The notes beneath the pieces were generated by a model. That model saw only the letters and a program-made list of their open reading frames with translations, was not told the DNA's origin and did not search any database. From assembly GCA_019637555.1 (NCBI GenBank), contig JAHBVK010000058.1:1-36965 (forward strand): a stretch of DNA of 36,965 bases, written 5' to 3'. Made by a program: the position numbers and the translations under genes. Shown one piece after another: positions 23,399 to 31,827 of this stretch (its first letter is position 1; every line of letters begins with the position of its first letter). Source of the stretch: Anaerolineae bacterium (GTDB lineage: Bacteria; Chloroflexota; Anaerolineae; Aggregatilineales; UBA2796).

Positions 23399-23740
23399 AT
23401 GGCAGTTCGTAAATCAAATGCAGTCACCATGCCCGCTACCGAAGTGCGGCGTAATTTCGGCAGTGTCCTGAAGCGCGTTTTCAGTGGCAATGAACATATT
23501 GAGATCGAGAAGGATGGTTTGCCCGTCGCTGTGATCCTTTCCAAGCAAGAGTATGAGGCGTTAGCAGGTAAATCTGACTCAAAAGCGGCGATGACCGACC
23601 AGCAATTTGCTGACATGTTGAGACCTTTTGGCGAAGAAATTCAGCGGCGCGGCATCTCCGAAGAAGACCTTGATCAGATGGTTGAGGCAGCTCGTCAAAA
23701 GCGTTTTGAGGCAACACATGGTGACAAACGTCACAAGTAA
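23399..23740 (+). CDS. Phd/YefM-type antitoxin
   Basis: 113 residues from the ATG at 23399. Earlier ATGs lie upstream of, or on top of, the predicted -10. The Phd/YefM fold is clear: VTMPATEVRRNFGSVLKRVFSGN, then IEIEKDGLPVAVILSKQEYEAL. It is followed by a longer C-terminal tail (MTDQQFADMLRPFGEEIQRRG and a basic end) that would wrap and neutralise the toxin. Phd proteins repress their own promoter through inverted repeats. The stop overlaps the PIN gene's start by 23 bases. Confidence 0.92.
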   Translation: MAVRKSNAVTMPATEVRRNFGSVLKRVFSGNEHIEIEKDGLPVAVILSKQEYEALAGKSDSKAAMTDQQFADMLRPFGEEIQRRGISEEDLDQMVEAARQKRFEATHGDKRHK

Positions 23741-24155
23741 ACTGCGGGTGATGGTCGATGCCAACATTTTAGTAGCGGGTATCGGCTGGCCCCGCTTTCC
23801 TTTTGCCCTTTTGCGACATGCACAAAAGGGAGATTTTATGCTGGTAATGACCGATGAAATCATCAGCGAAGCGCAAGACGCGGTAAACCGAATTATCCCA
23901 GAACGCAGTCAGACCCTCAGTGACTATCTTGAGAGCACAGAAGTCGAAATGGTATCGTCTCCTAAACAAGATGAACTAGAGCAACATACCAACCTTGTCC
24001 GCGATACTAAAGATATCCACGTTGCTCTCGCTGCTATCAACGCGAAGGTTGACTATCTGGTGACACAGGACAAAGACCTAACCGATCCGACGAACACAAC
24101 CCTGCACGAGCAGATAAGATCATCCTCCCCGCCAAATTTCTGCGTGAGCAAATGA
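23718..24155 (+). CDS. PIN-domain toxin with frameshifted C-terminus
   Basis: 145 residues from the ATG at 23718, overlapping the antitoxin gene by 23 bases. The PIN core is intact: VMVDANILVAGIG with the first Asp, Glu in TDEIISEAQD, Asp in VRDTKDIHVALAA and Asp in VTQDKDLTD. After LHEQI the reading frame gives RSSSPPNFCVSK and stops. The adjacent frame from 24116 continues KIILPAKFLREQMSWTSEALEAI, the expected end of this family. One base appears to be missing in an A-run at about 24115-24117. The catalytic core is complete, so the truncated protein may still fold. A sequencing error is equally possible. Confidence 0.85.
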   Translation: MVTNVTSKLRVMVDANILVAGIGWPRFPFALLRHAQKGDFMLVMTDEIISEAQDAVNRIIPERSQTLSDYLESTEVEMVSSPKQDELEQHTNLVRDTKDIHVALAAINAKVDYLVTQDKDLTDPTNTTLHEQIRSSSPPNFCVSK

Positions 24156-24211
24156 GCTGGACGAGCGAAGCGTTAGAGGCGATCCGCACGCGCACATGGG
24201 ATCAACTGTAG
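24116..24211 (+). pseudogene. Out-of-frame C-terminal remnant of the PIN toxin
   Basis: 31 codons (KIILPAKFLREQM... ending TRTWDQL and TAG at 24209) continue the PIN protein in a frame shifted by one base. Inserting one A in the run near 24116 would join them into a protein of about 164 residues. Confidence 0.7.
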
Positions 24212-24224
24212 TTTTCCTCTCTTT

Positions 24225-24253
24225 TTGGCAAGCTCTGGCGATTGAGATAAACT
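24225..24253 (+). promoter_or_regulatory. Candidate promoter of nuoJKLMN
   Basis: TTGGCA at 24225-24230 (5 of 6), a 17-bp spacer, TAAACT at 24248-24253 (4 of 6). It lies 70 bases before the nuoJ start and just past the PIN gene, which is consistent with the cluster being independently transcribed. Confidence 0.45.
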
Positions 24254-24322
24254 GAACAAAGTCTAAGTCATTAGCCTTGTGACCCCATTCGCAATCGTAC
24301 TCGCAGGACGGAATTCGACAAC

Positions 24323-25630
24323 ATGTCGGCTGAACTTGTTCTTTTCATCGTGGTGGCTGCCGTCGCCATTTTCTCGGCAGCGTTCATGCTGGTTAGCCGC
24401 AATGCCGTTCACAGCGCGCTGCTTCTGGTTTTGAACTTCCTATGCGTCGCTTTCTTCTACCTGATGCTGAATGCTCCCTTCTTGGCGGCAATCCAGATCA
24501 CGGTTTATGCAGGCGCGATCATGGTCTTGTTCATGTTCGTGATCATGCTGCTGGGGGCGGAAAAACTCGGCGGAACGGGCGGACGCTACTCGTGGATGTC
24601 GCCGGCTGCTGTCGGGTTGACCACGCTGATCCTGATCATCGCCTTCCTTGCAGTGACACGCAGCAGCATCGGTGCCTTGACGCCGCAGCCCAAGTCGCCG
24701 GAAGTGGGCTTTGTCCACGCCGTCGCCGGAGTCTCTGACGTCGATATTTATCTCGATGAGATGTTGGTGGCGAAAGATGTCAAGTACGGCGAACCCGTCG
24801 ATCTGACCACTGTAAGCGCCGGAGAATATACGGTGCTGGCATTCCCTTCCTGCACGGAAGCTGATGCCGCTAACTGCGCCGATCCACTTGAATCGGGTGC
24901 AGCGCCACTGTTCGCTTCTCCGCTGACACTAGAGCCAGAGACGCACACTGAAGTGGTGATCGCAGGCACGCCGCAAACTGGCTTGCAAGTCGTCGCTGTT
25001 CCTCTCGACCTGAGCGAAGTGGCGGATGACAATCAGCTCCGTCTGCTGTTTGTCAACGTACTGCCCGGCGATCCGGTGACCATTCAGGAACTCGATCCGG
25101 CGAAACCAAGTGAACCCCTAAACCTCGCTAGCGATCTCGGTTTTGGAGCGATTACTGATCCCGTAACGGTGGAGCGCGGCACCTATAACCTCGCCTTTCA
25201 GCGCGGCAGCTCCCGTTTGCTGACGTTGCGCGAACTTCCACTGCGCGGCAAGACACTGGAATTGATCGTGCTTGCTCCTGAAGCTGTCGAGACGACGAGC
25301 GGTACAGAACTGCGCGCTCGCAGCATCCGCTTTGAAGACCCGCCACTGCGCACGGCGGAAGCATTCGGCAGCCCACAGGCAATCGGCTTATCGATGCTGT
25401 CCACGTTCATGCTGCCCTTCGAATTGGTGTCGCTGCTGCTGTTAGCGGCGATGGTCGGCGCGATCATCCTGACCCGCGAAGAAGTGATCAAACGTTCACG
25501 CGAGCGTATCGTGGTCAGTCCAGCGATCCGCAAGATGAACAAGGCGCTGAGCGGTGCTGTGATCCCCGGCGCTGCCCGACGTGAGAGCGATACATCAGGT
25601 GCGGCTGGCGCGGAATCGTCAGCAGACTAA
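24323..25630 (+). CDS. nuoJ: Complex I subunit NuoJ with inserted tandem DUF4397-like domains
   Basis: 435 residues, where NuoJ is normally about 165-200. TM1-TM3 (5-24, 31-49, 56-77) contain the conserved IQITVYAGAIMVLFMFVIMLLG of the pi-bulge helix, and TM4 covers about 94-112. Residues 118-342 are an insertion. The first repeat (127-217: VGFVHAVAGVSDVDIYLDE, SAGEYTVLAF, ETHTEVVIAG) matches the DUF4397 pattern closely. The second (238-318: LRLLFVNVLPGD, ERGTYNLAFQ) matches it more loosely. TM5 (about 360-384, LPFELVSLLLLAAMVGAIIL) then resumes normal NuoJ. The basic tail after TM5 (TREEVIKRSRER) predicts an inside C-terminus, so the insertion faces outside. C177 and C185 could form a disulfide. 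AGGACGG precedes the start. Confidence 0.93.
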   Translation: MSAELVLFIVVAAVAIFSAAFMLVSRNAVHSALLLVLNFLCVAFFYLMLNAPFLAAIQITVYAGAIMVLFMFVIMLLGAEKLGGTGGRYSWMSPAAVGLTTLILIIAFLAVTRSSIGALTPQPKSPEVGFVHAVAGVSDVDIYLDEMLVAKDVKYGEPVDLTTVSAGEYTVLAFPSCTEADAANCADPLESGAAPLFASPLTLEPETHTEVVIAGTPQTGLQVVAVPLDLSEVADDNQLRLLFVNVLPGDPVTIQELDPAKPSEPLNLASDLGFGAITDPVTVERGTYNLAFQRGSSRLLTLRELPLRGKTLELIVLAPEAVETTSGTELRARSIRFEDPPLRTAEAFGSPQAIGLSMLSTFMLPFELVSLLLLAAMVGAIILTREEVIKRSRERIVVSPAIRKMNKALSGAVIPGAARRESDTSGAAGAESSAD

Positions 25631-25659
25631 ACACTAACGCTTACGGAGCGATTGAAAAC

Positions 25660-25974
25660 ATGTCAGCGATTACCGTCCCGGTTGAATATTTCGTGGTATT
25701 GAGCGCTGTGTTGTTCATCATGGGCGTGCTCGGCGTGCTGGTACGCCGCAACGCCATCATGATCTTCATGTCCGTCGAACTGATGCTGAACTCCGCTAAT
25801 CTGGCGCTGGTGGCATTCGCCCGCCAGTGGGCGGACGTGGGGGGACATCTGATGGTGTTCTTCGTGATCACTGTCGCGGCGGCGGAAGTGGCAGTAGGTC
25901 TGGCGCTGATCGTAGCGATCTTCCGCACCAAGAAGACCACGAACGTCGATGAACTGAACGTACTACAAGGCTAA
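25660..25974 (+). CDS. nuoK: NADH-quinone oxidoreductase subunit K
   Basis: 104 residues, normal NuoK length, three membrane helices. The two conserved buried glutamates of the proton path are present in SVELMLNSANL (helix 2) and AAAEVAVGLAL (helix 3). Nothing unusual, which shows that the insertions are specific to J, L and M. It lies 29 bases after nuoJ with a GGAG ribosome binding site, in the conserved order J-K-L-M-N. Confidence 0.98.
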   Translation: MSAITVPVEYFVVLSAVLFIMGVLGVLVRRNAIMIFMSVELMLNSANLALVAFARQWADVGGHLMVFFVITVAAAEVAVGLALIVAIFRTKKTTNVDELNVLQG

Positions 25975-26022
25975 TTTAGTTAACTAGCTAAAACTAACGG
26001 AAGGCTGCTAAGGAACGCGCAA

Positions 26023-28452
26023 ATGGAACAGATGGCAAATTATGCCTCACTCGTCCCGCTGGTGGTGATCATCCCCTTTGCCGGGATGCTGTTTAACTTG
26101 TTTGTGGGACGGTACATGAGCGAACGCATGATCGGCGCGGTAGCGTCGATTGCGTCCGGGTTAGCCTTCGTCGTCGCGCTGGTGATGACCATTGCCATGT
26201 CGCAACCCGGCGCTGAACCCGTCATCGTCAATTTCCCGCTGCTTGGCTCATGGATACAAATCCCCTCTGCTGGCATCGACATCAACTGGCAGCAGCGCGT
26301 GGATACCCTCAGCCTGACGATGATGCTGGTGGTCACTGGCGTCGGGACGTTGATCCACATTTACGCAGTCGGTTACATGTCAGGTGACTCGCGCTTCCAG
26401 CGCTTCATGGTTTACCTGAACATGTTCCTCGCCTTCATGTTGATCCTCGTAACTGGCAACAGCTTCCTGGTCATGTTCGTCGGCTGGGAAGGCGTGGGTC
26501 TAGCGTCGTTCTTGCTGATCGGTTTCTGGTTCGATAAGAAGAAGGGCGTCGGCTGGCAGAACAGTGATGCGGCGCGTAAGGCGTTCATCGTCAACCGCGT
26601 GGGCGACTTCGGCATCATGACCGCCATCTTCTTGATCTTCTGGACGTTCGGCACGCTGGATTATTACAAACCCGGCGAAGTCGCAGTGATCCACGCTGGT
26701 GGTCATGGCGAAAGCGGCGAAGTTCAGAGTGGTGACGAACACAGCACTGATAGTGAACACAGTGAAACTGCGCCCGCTGAAGGTGAACATTCCGAAGAAG
26801 CAACACCCGAAGCGCACTCCGCGATCACGCCCGCCAGCTTCGTAGAGCCGATCACTGAAGCGCAGAAGAGCGAAGGTGAAGGCACTACCGACCTCGGCGT
26901 GTTCGGGCAGACGGCAAAGTGGCTGGAAGAAGGCGGACACATCGTCAAGTTCGGCAGCGTAGAAGTCCCCTTCGAGACGATGCTGACGATCATCGCGCTG
27001 TTCCTGTTGCTCGGCGCGACAGGTAAATCGGCACAAATCCCGTTGTTTGTCTGGCTGCCAGACGCGATGGCTGGTCCGACGCCCGTTTCCGCGTTGATCC
27101 ACGCCGCGACGATGGTGACTGCAGGTATCTACCTGATCACCCGCTGCAATGTGATCTACTCCAATGCACCAGTCGCCGCTGCCATCGTGACCATCATCGG
27201 TAGTGTTACCGCGCTGATGGCGGGTTTCGTCGCCGTTGGTCAGTGGGACATCAAGAAAGTGCTGGCATATTCAACAGTCAGTCAGCTTGGTTTCATGATC
27301 GCGGCGGTCGGGCTGGGCGGTTATGCGGCGGGCATGTTCCATCTGGTGACTCACGCTTTCTTCAAGGCGTGCTTGTTCCTCGGTTCCGGCTCGGTGATCC
27401 ATGCGATGGAGCACGGACATCATCATGCGGCTCACGCACATGGTCACGGTGACGAAGAACACGGTCACGGTCACGAGGAAGAAGCGGAGTTCGATCCACA
27501 GGATATGCGTAACATGGGTGGTCTGGCAAAACGGATGCCGATTACCTATTGGACGTACCTGTTAGCGACACTGGCGCTGGCTGGCATTTTCCCGCTGGCT
27601 GGTTTCTGGTCGAAGGACGAAATCCTCGGACGTGCCTTCACCGTTGGTTTCGAGCAGGGCAAGATCGAAGGTTACATCGCCCTGCTGCTGCTATTGGCTG
27701 CCGCCGGTTTGACCGCTTTCTACATGTGGCGGCAGATCAAGCTGGTTTTCCACGGCACGCCGCGCACCGAAGCGGCTATCCATGCGCCTGAGAATCCTCC
27801 GGTCATGACGTGGCCTCTGATCATTCTGGCGGTGCTCTCGGTGGTCGGCGGTCTGCTGAACTTGCCGGAAGCACTCGCCTCCACGCGCCTGCCCGTTGAT
27901 CGCTTGACGCTGTGGCTGGAAGAAAGTGTGCAGTTCGCCGCGCCGGGTATCTTCTACCTCGGTCTGGCACTGCTGGCGCTGACTATCGCCGTCGTCGCTA
28001 TCCTCGTAGCGGATCGCATGTACGGCACAAGACCGCTGACGGCGAAAGGTCGGGATCGTTTGCAAGCAAATCCCTCGACCCGTTCCTTCTTCCGTCTGGC
28101 AAACGCCAAACTGTATTGGGATGAGTTTTACTTCGCTACTATCGTTTATCCCTTCCAGCGCGCCTCCAAATTCCTTGCGAATAAGGTGGACTGGGAGCTG
28201 TGGCACGACAAATTCCACAACAACGTGATCCGCGACAACTTCAATCGCTTCTCGCAGTTCCTTGCCAATCCGGTGGATCGCGGCGCCATTGACGCTGGCT
28301 TCCTCGGCATCGGCAAGCTGATCAGTGCGGCGGGTGCGCGGTTGCGGACGATCCAGACAGGCTATGTGCGCACCTATGCGTTCACCATGCTGGTAGGTGT
28401 GTTGATCATCATCATTCTGATCCTGCTCCCGCTGTTCCGGGCGGGTCAATAA
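26023..28452 (+). CDS. nuoL: NADH-quinone oxidoreductase subunit L with acidic and His-rich loops
   Basis: 809 residues, about 150-200 longer than typical. The antiporter core is intact: GWEGVGLASFLLIGFW (E155), NRVGDFG, GKSAQIPLFVWLPDAMAGPTPVSALIHAATMV (K335), KKVLAYSTVSQLGFM, HAFFKACLFLGSG (K448), and the C-terminal extension with lateral helix and final TM. Two loops are extra. Residues about 216-300 are acidic and Ser/His/Glu-rich (GGHGESGEVQSGDEHSTDSE). Residues 460-490 are His-rich (MEHGHHHAAHAHGHGDEEHG). The second lies where other bacteria have short His-containing loops. ATG at 26023 with AAGGA upstream. Confidence 0.97.
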   Translation: MEQMANYASLVPLVVIIPFAGMLFNLFVGRYMSERMIGAVASIASGLAFVVALVMTIAMSQPGAEPVIVNFPLLGSWIQIPSAGIDINWQQRVDTLSLTMMLVVTGVGTLIHIYAVGYMSGDSRFQRFMVYLNMFLAFMLILVTGNSFLVMFVGWEGVGLASFLLIGFWFDKKKGVGWQNSDAARKAFIVNRVGDFGIMTAIFLIFWTFGTLDYYKPGEVAVIHAGGHGESGEVQSGDEHSTDSEHSETAPAEGEHSEEATPEAHSAITPASFVEPITEAQKSEGEGTTDLGVFGQTAKWLEEGGHIVKFGSVEVPFETMLTIIALFLLLGATGKSAQIPLFVWLPDAMAGPTPVSALIHAATMVTAGIYLITRCNVIYSNAPVAAAIVTIIGSVTALMAGFVAVGQWDIKKVLAYSTVSQLGFMIAAVGLGGYAAGMFHLVTHAFFKACLFLGSGSVIHAMEHGHHHAAHAHGHGDEEHGHGHEEEAEFDPQDMRNMGGLAKRMPITYWTYLLATLALAGIFPLAGFWSKDEILGRAFTVGFEQGKIEGYIALLLLLAAAGLTAFYMWRQIKLVFHGTPRTEAAIHAPENPPVMTWPLIILAVLSVVGGLLNLPEALASTRLPVDRLTLWLEESVQFAAPGIFYLGLALLALTIAVVAILVADRMYGTRPLTAKGRDRLQANPSTRSFFRLANAKLYWDEFYFATIVYPFQRASKFLANKVDWELWHDKFHNNVIRDNFNRFSQFLANPVDRGAIDAGFLGIGKLISAAGARLRTIQTGYVRTYAFTMLVGVLIIIILILLPLFRAGQ

Positions 28453-28476
28453 CGGTTACAGGGGGTTTTGTTACCG

Positions 28477-30153
28477 ATGGAGTCCATACAGAACAATTTC
28501 TGGGTGACGGCGGTACTGTTTACGCCGCTGGTAGGCATGGTCTTAACGCTGGCGTTCACGCGCGGGCGTGACCAGCAGATCAAATGGTGGGCGCTAGGCA
28601 CGACCATCGTGACCTTTGTGCTGGCGACCATCCTCCTGTTCCAGTTCAACCCGGAGGAAAGTGGTTTGCAGTTCGTCCACTTTCAAGAGTGGTTTAGCTT
28701 TGGCAGCATCAATATCAACTATTACGTTGGTGTTGATGGCTTGAGCATCTGGCTGCTGTACCTGACCGCGTTCATCATGCCGTTGGCGGTGCTGTTCTCG
28801 CTCGGTCATGTCAAGGAGCGTTTACGGCTGTATTACAGCTTCTTGCTGCTGATCGAGTTCGCCATGATGGGCGTGTTCGTGGCGCAAGATTTGTTCCTGT
28901 TCTACATCTTCTGGGAAGTCAGCCTTGTGCCGATGTATTTCTTGGTCGGCATCTGGGGTTCCGAGCAGCGCATCTACGCCGCTGTCAAGTTCTTCCTGTA
29001 CACGATGGCTGGATCGATCCTGATGCTGCTGGCGATCTTGTGGATGGGCGTCAACTTCCAGACCTTCAACGTCACCGAGATCACGCGGCGCGTTTGGGAA
29101 TCCGCTAATACTGCCAGCAGTATCTATCCTAACTATGCGACGGAAGTGCTGCTGTTCCTCGGTTTCTTCATCGCCTTCGCCATCAAAGTACCGATCTTCC
29201 CCTTCCACTCGTGGCTGCCTGATGCTCACGTGCAAGCGCCAACGGCTGGTTCGGTCATTCTGGCAGGCGTGATGCTAAAGCTCGGCACTTACGGTTTGAT
29301 CCGTTTCTGCCTCGGCTTCTTCCCGCAGGCGTCGGTCAACCTCGCCCCCGCAATCGGAATTCTGGCGGTGATCGGCATCATCTACGGCGCGTGGGTCAGC
29401 TACGCGCAAACGGATGTTAAGAAGTTGGTCGCTTACAGCTCGATCAGCCATCTGGGTTTTGTAGTGCTGGGCATTTTCGCCCTCAACTCCAGCGGTCTGA
29501 GTGGCGCGACACTGCAAATGGTCAATCACGGCATCAGCACGGGCGGCTTGTTCTTGCTCGTCGGTATGCTTTACGAACGTCTGCACACCAAAGCGATTGA
29601 CGCTTTCGGTGGCGTCTGGAAACTGATGCCTGTGTTCAGCGGTCTGGCGCTGGTGATCACTTTCTCCAGCATGGGCTTGCCCGGTTTGAACGGCTTCGTC
29701 GGTGAGTTCACCATCTTGCTCAGTTCCTTCGGATCATCAACCATCGGTGTGATCTTGACGGCACTGGCGACGACGGGTGTGATCCTCGCGGCGGTATATC
29801 TGCTGTATATGTGGAACAAAGTGTTCATGGGCGAGCCGAAGGTGGCACTGGAAGCCGAGGCGCACGAAGTACACGATGCACACGGCGATCATGGTGAGCA
29901 CGCTGAGGCGCACGAAAGCCACGAAGAAGCGCCTGAAGCACACGATGCACATGGACACGCGCATGGCGGCAACCCTTACAAGCCGCTGGCATGGAACGAA
30001 CTGGCGGCGCTGGTGATTGTGGTGATCGCCGCGATCCTGATCGGCATCGCGCCGCGTCCGTTCTTCCGCAACATGGATGCCTCGTCCGCCGAATACGCGG
30101 GACAAGTACAACGCTATCTGCCCGCGCAGACGCAATCGACGGCACAGAAGTGA
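28477..30153 (+). CDS. nuoM: NADH-quinone oxidoreductase subunit M with His-rich loop
   Basis: 558 residues from the ATG at 28477. A TTG at 28468 would add three residues and sits too close to the GGGGG. Core motifs: VDGLSIWLLYLTAF, FYIFWEVSLVPMYFLVGIWG (Glu of the proton path), IKVPIFPFHSWLPDAHVQAPT, DVKKLVAYSSISHLGFVVLG, GLPGLNGFVGEF. Residues about 457-501 are an inserted loop extremely rich in His, Glu, Asp and Ala (HEVHDAHGDHGEHAEAHESH), resembling the loop in NuoL but at a different place near the C-terminus, before the last helix. One of the three antiporter-like subunits. Confidence 0.98.
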   Translation: MESIQNNFWVTAVLFTPLVGMVLTLAFTRGRDQQIKWWALGTTIVTFVLATILLFQFNPEESGLQFVHFQEWFSFGSININYYVGVDGLSIWLLYLTAFIMPLAVLFSLGHVKERLRLYYSFLLLIEFAMMGVFVAQDLFLFYIFWEVSLVPMYFLVGIWGSEQRIYAAVKFFLYTMAGSILMLLAILWMGVNFQTFNVTEITRRVWESANTASSIYPNYATEVLLFLGFFIAFAIKVPIFPFHSWLPDAHVQAPTAGSVILAGVMLKLGTYGLIRFCLGFFPQASVNLAPAIGILAVIGIIYGAWVSYAQTDVKKLVAYSSISHLGFVVLGIFALNSSGLSGATLQMVNHGISTGGLFLLVGMLYERLHTKAIDAFGGVWKLMPVFSGLALVITFSSMGLPGLNGFVGEFTILLSSFGSSTIGVILTALATTGVILAAVYLLYMWNKVFMGEPKVALEAEAHEVHDAHGDHGEHAEAHESHEEAPEAHDAHGHAHGGNPYKPLAWNELAALVIVVIAAILIGIAPRPFFRNMDASSAEYAGQVQRYLPAQTQSTAQK

Positions 30154-30172
30154 TTCGGAGGCGAATTACAGC

Positions 30173-31717
30173 ATGAATCTCTCCGATCTCAATTACGCAG
30201 CCGCGCTACCAGCGCTGTCATTGGCGCTGGGCGCAACGGTGCTGCTGTTCTTGGATGTGTTCATCCCCAAGAACCGCAAGGACATCACCGCGTGGCTAGC
30301 GATTATCGGCGTGGTCGTCTCTGCGATCCTGACTCTGTCGGATTTCGGCAAGAGTGACAGCGCCTTCAATGGAATGTACGTTCAAGATAGCTTTACGGCG
30401 CTGGTCAACCTGACGGCGTTGATCACGGCATTCTTGAGCATTCTGGCGGCATATAGCTATCTGAAGCGCACCAATACCGAACGCGGCGAATACTATCCGC
30501 TGCTGCTGTTTAGCACGGCTGGCGCGATGTTCATGGGTTCCAGTGGCGATCTGGTGATGGTCTTCGTGGCGCTGGAACTGCTGTCGATCCCGCTGTACGT
30601 GCTGGCTGGTTTCCGCCGCCCCGACCCGAAGTCGGAAGAAAGCGCCATGAAGTATTTCTTGCTCGGCGCGTTCGCCACTGGCTTTCTGGTCTACGGCATT
30701 GCGCTGATGTATGGCGCGACGGGCACTACCAATCTGCACGACATCTTCGCCAAAGTATCGGCGGGTGAGCTGACTTCCAGCTTCCTGCTGCTGTTAGGTT
30801 CCGGTCTGCTGCTGGTCGGTCTGGGGTTCAAAGTGGCGGCAGTGCCGTTCCACATGTGGACACCGGATGTGTATCAGGGCGCACCGACACCTGTGACCGC
30901 GTTCATGAGCGTGGCGGCGAAAGTTGGCGGCTTCGCGGCGCTGCTGCGCGTGCTGACCATCGCTGTGCCGTCACTGGTTGTCACCGGATTGCAGTCGCAG
31001 CCGGGGCAGACGGTGGTGTTGCACGCCGCATGGCAAGACGCGGTTGCAGTGATGGCTGGTTTAACGGTGATCCTCGGTAATTTCGTGGCTATTCAGCAGC
31101 GCGATATCAAGCGCTTGCTGGCGTATTCCTCCATCGCGCAGGGCGGTTACATCCTGATGGCGGTGGCGGCGGCGGGATCGTTCGTGATCTCGTGGGATGC
31201 TACGGGTAACCAGACCGTCTCCTTCCAGATCGCGCAGAGTGCCTTGCAAGGCGCGGTGATTTACCTGATGGCGTATGCCTTCACCAATATCGGCGCATTC
31301 ACTGTCGCCATTGCGGTGGAAAAGGACGATGGTACGGGCACGCTGCTGGACGATTTCTCTGGCTTGGGCAAGTCGCGTCCACTGCTGGCGTTGGGCATGA
31401 GCATCTTCATGCTCAGTCTGACGGGCATCCCGCTGACGGGTGGCTTCACGGGCAAGTGGTTCGTGTTCTACTCGGCGGTCAGCGGACAGATGACGGTGCT
31501 GGCGCTGCTCGGCGTGCTGACCAGCGTGATCTCGGCGTACTACTATCTGCGTGTGATCGTCAAGATGTGGTTCGAGACGGGCGAAGCGGATGCCAAGGAT
31601 TTCTCCTTCGCGTTACGCAGCGCGGTGGTGATCTGCGTGGTTGGCGTGTTGATCCTCGGCACGGTGCCGTTCCTGATCAACGCGGCGCAATCGGTCACAG
31701 CGGTGGCGCTACGCTGA
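30173..31717 (+). CDS. nuoN: NADH-quinone oxidoreductase subunit N
   Basis: 514 residues from the ATG at 30173, GGAGG 11 bases upstream. The frame is open upstream into nuoM, but that part does not belong to the family. Core motifs: VFVALELLSIPLYVLAGF (Glu), PDPKSEESAMKYFLLGAF, GFKVAAVPFHMWTPDVYQGAPTPV, RDIKRLLAYSSIAQGGYIL and SLTGIPLTGGFTGKWFVF. There is no His-rich or acidic insertion, unlike L and M. Last gene of the cluster, followed by a strong terminator. Confidence 0.98.
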   Translation: MNLSDLNYAAALPALSLALGATVLLFLDVFIPKNRKDITAWLAIIGVVVSAILTLSDFGKSDSAFNGMYVQDSFTALVNLTALITAFLSILAAYSYLKRTNTERGEYYPLLLFSTAGAMFMGSSGDLVMVFVALELLSIPLYVLAGFRRPDPKSEESAMKYFLLGAFATGFLVYGIALMYGATGTTNLHDIFAKVSAGELTSSFLLLLGSGLLLVGLGFKVAAVPFHMWTPDVYQGAPTPVTAFMSVAAKVGGFAALLRVLTIAVPSLVVTGLQSQPGQTVVLHAAWQDAVAVMAGLTVILGNFVAIQQRDIKRLLAYSSIAQGGYILMAVAAAGSFVISWDATGNQTVSFQIAQSALQGAVIYLMAYAFTNIGAFTVAIAVEKDDGTGTLLDDFSGLGKSRPLLALGMSIFMLSLTGIPLTGGFTGKWFVFYSAVSGQMTVLALLGVLTSVISAYYYLRVIVKMWFETGEADAKDFSFALRSAVVICVVGVLILGTVPFLINAAQSVTAVALR

Positions 31718-31750
31718 GTGTAGTTCGGTGCGAGGTTAAGTGAGATCGAG

Positions 31751-31787
31751 GCGGGGATGGCTGACAGGCTATCCCCGCTTTTTGTTT
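31751..31787 (+). terminator. Rho-independent terminator after nuoN (repeat unit copy 1)
   Basis: GCGGGGAT (31751-31758) pairs with ATCCCCGC (31771-31778). The stem extends inward through GGC/GCT-type pairs, followed by TTTTTGTTTG. The same sequence recurs at 32482-32515 and 33296-33330. Confidence 0.9.
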
Positions 31788-31788
31788 G

Positions 31789-31797
31789 TGGTATGAT
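31789..31797 (+). promoter_or_regulatory. Extended -10 directly behind the nuoN terminator
   Basis: TGGTATGAT fits TGnTATAAT with one mismatch, immediately after the T-run. It would start transcription near 31804, favouring the ATG at 31828 as start of the DUF433 gene. Confidence 0.4.
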
Positions 31798-31827
31798 CGA
31801 AGGCGATGCTAAATGGGCGATGCTGCA

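Noticed and set aside
27691..28449. 252-codon minus-strand frame inside nuoL
   Set aside because: Gln/Arg/Asp-rich low-complexity shadow of nuoL; no start site features.
30077..30172. Upstream extension of nuoN into nuoM
   Set aside because: The frame is open but the residues (PRPPNTRDKYNAICPRRRN) are unlike NuoN. The ATG at 30173 has a GGAGG site.
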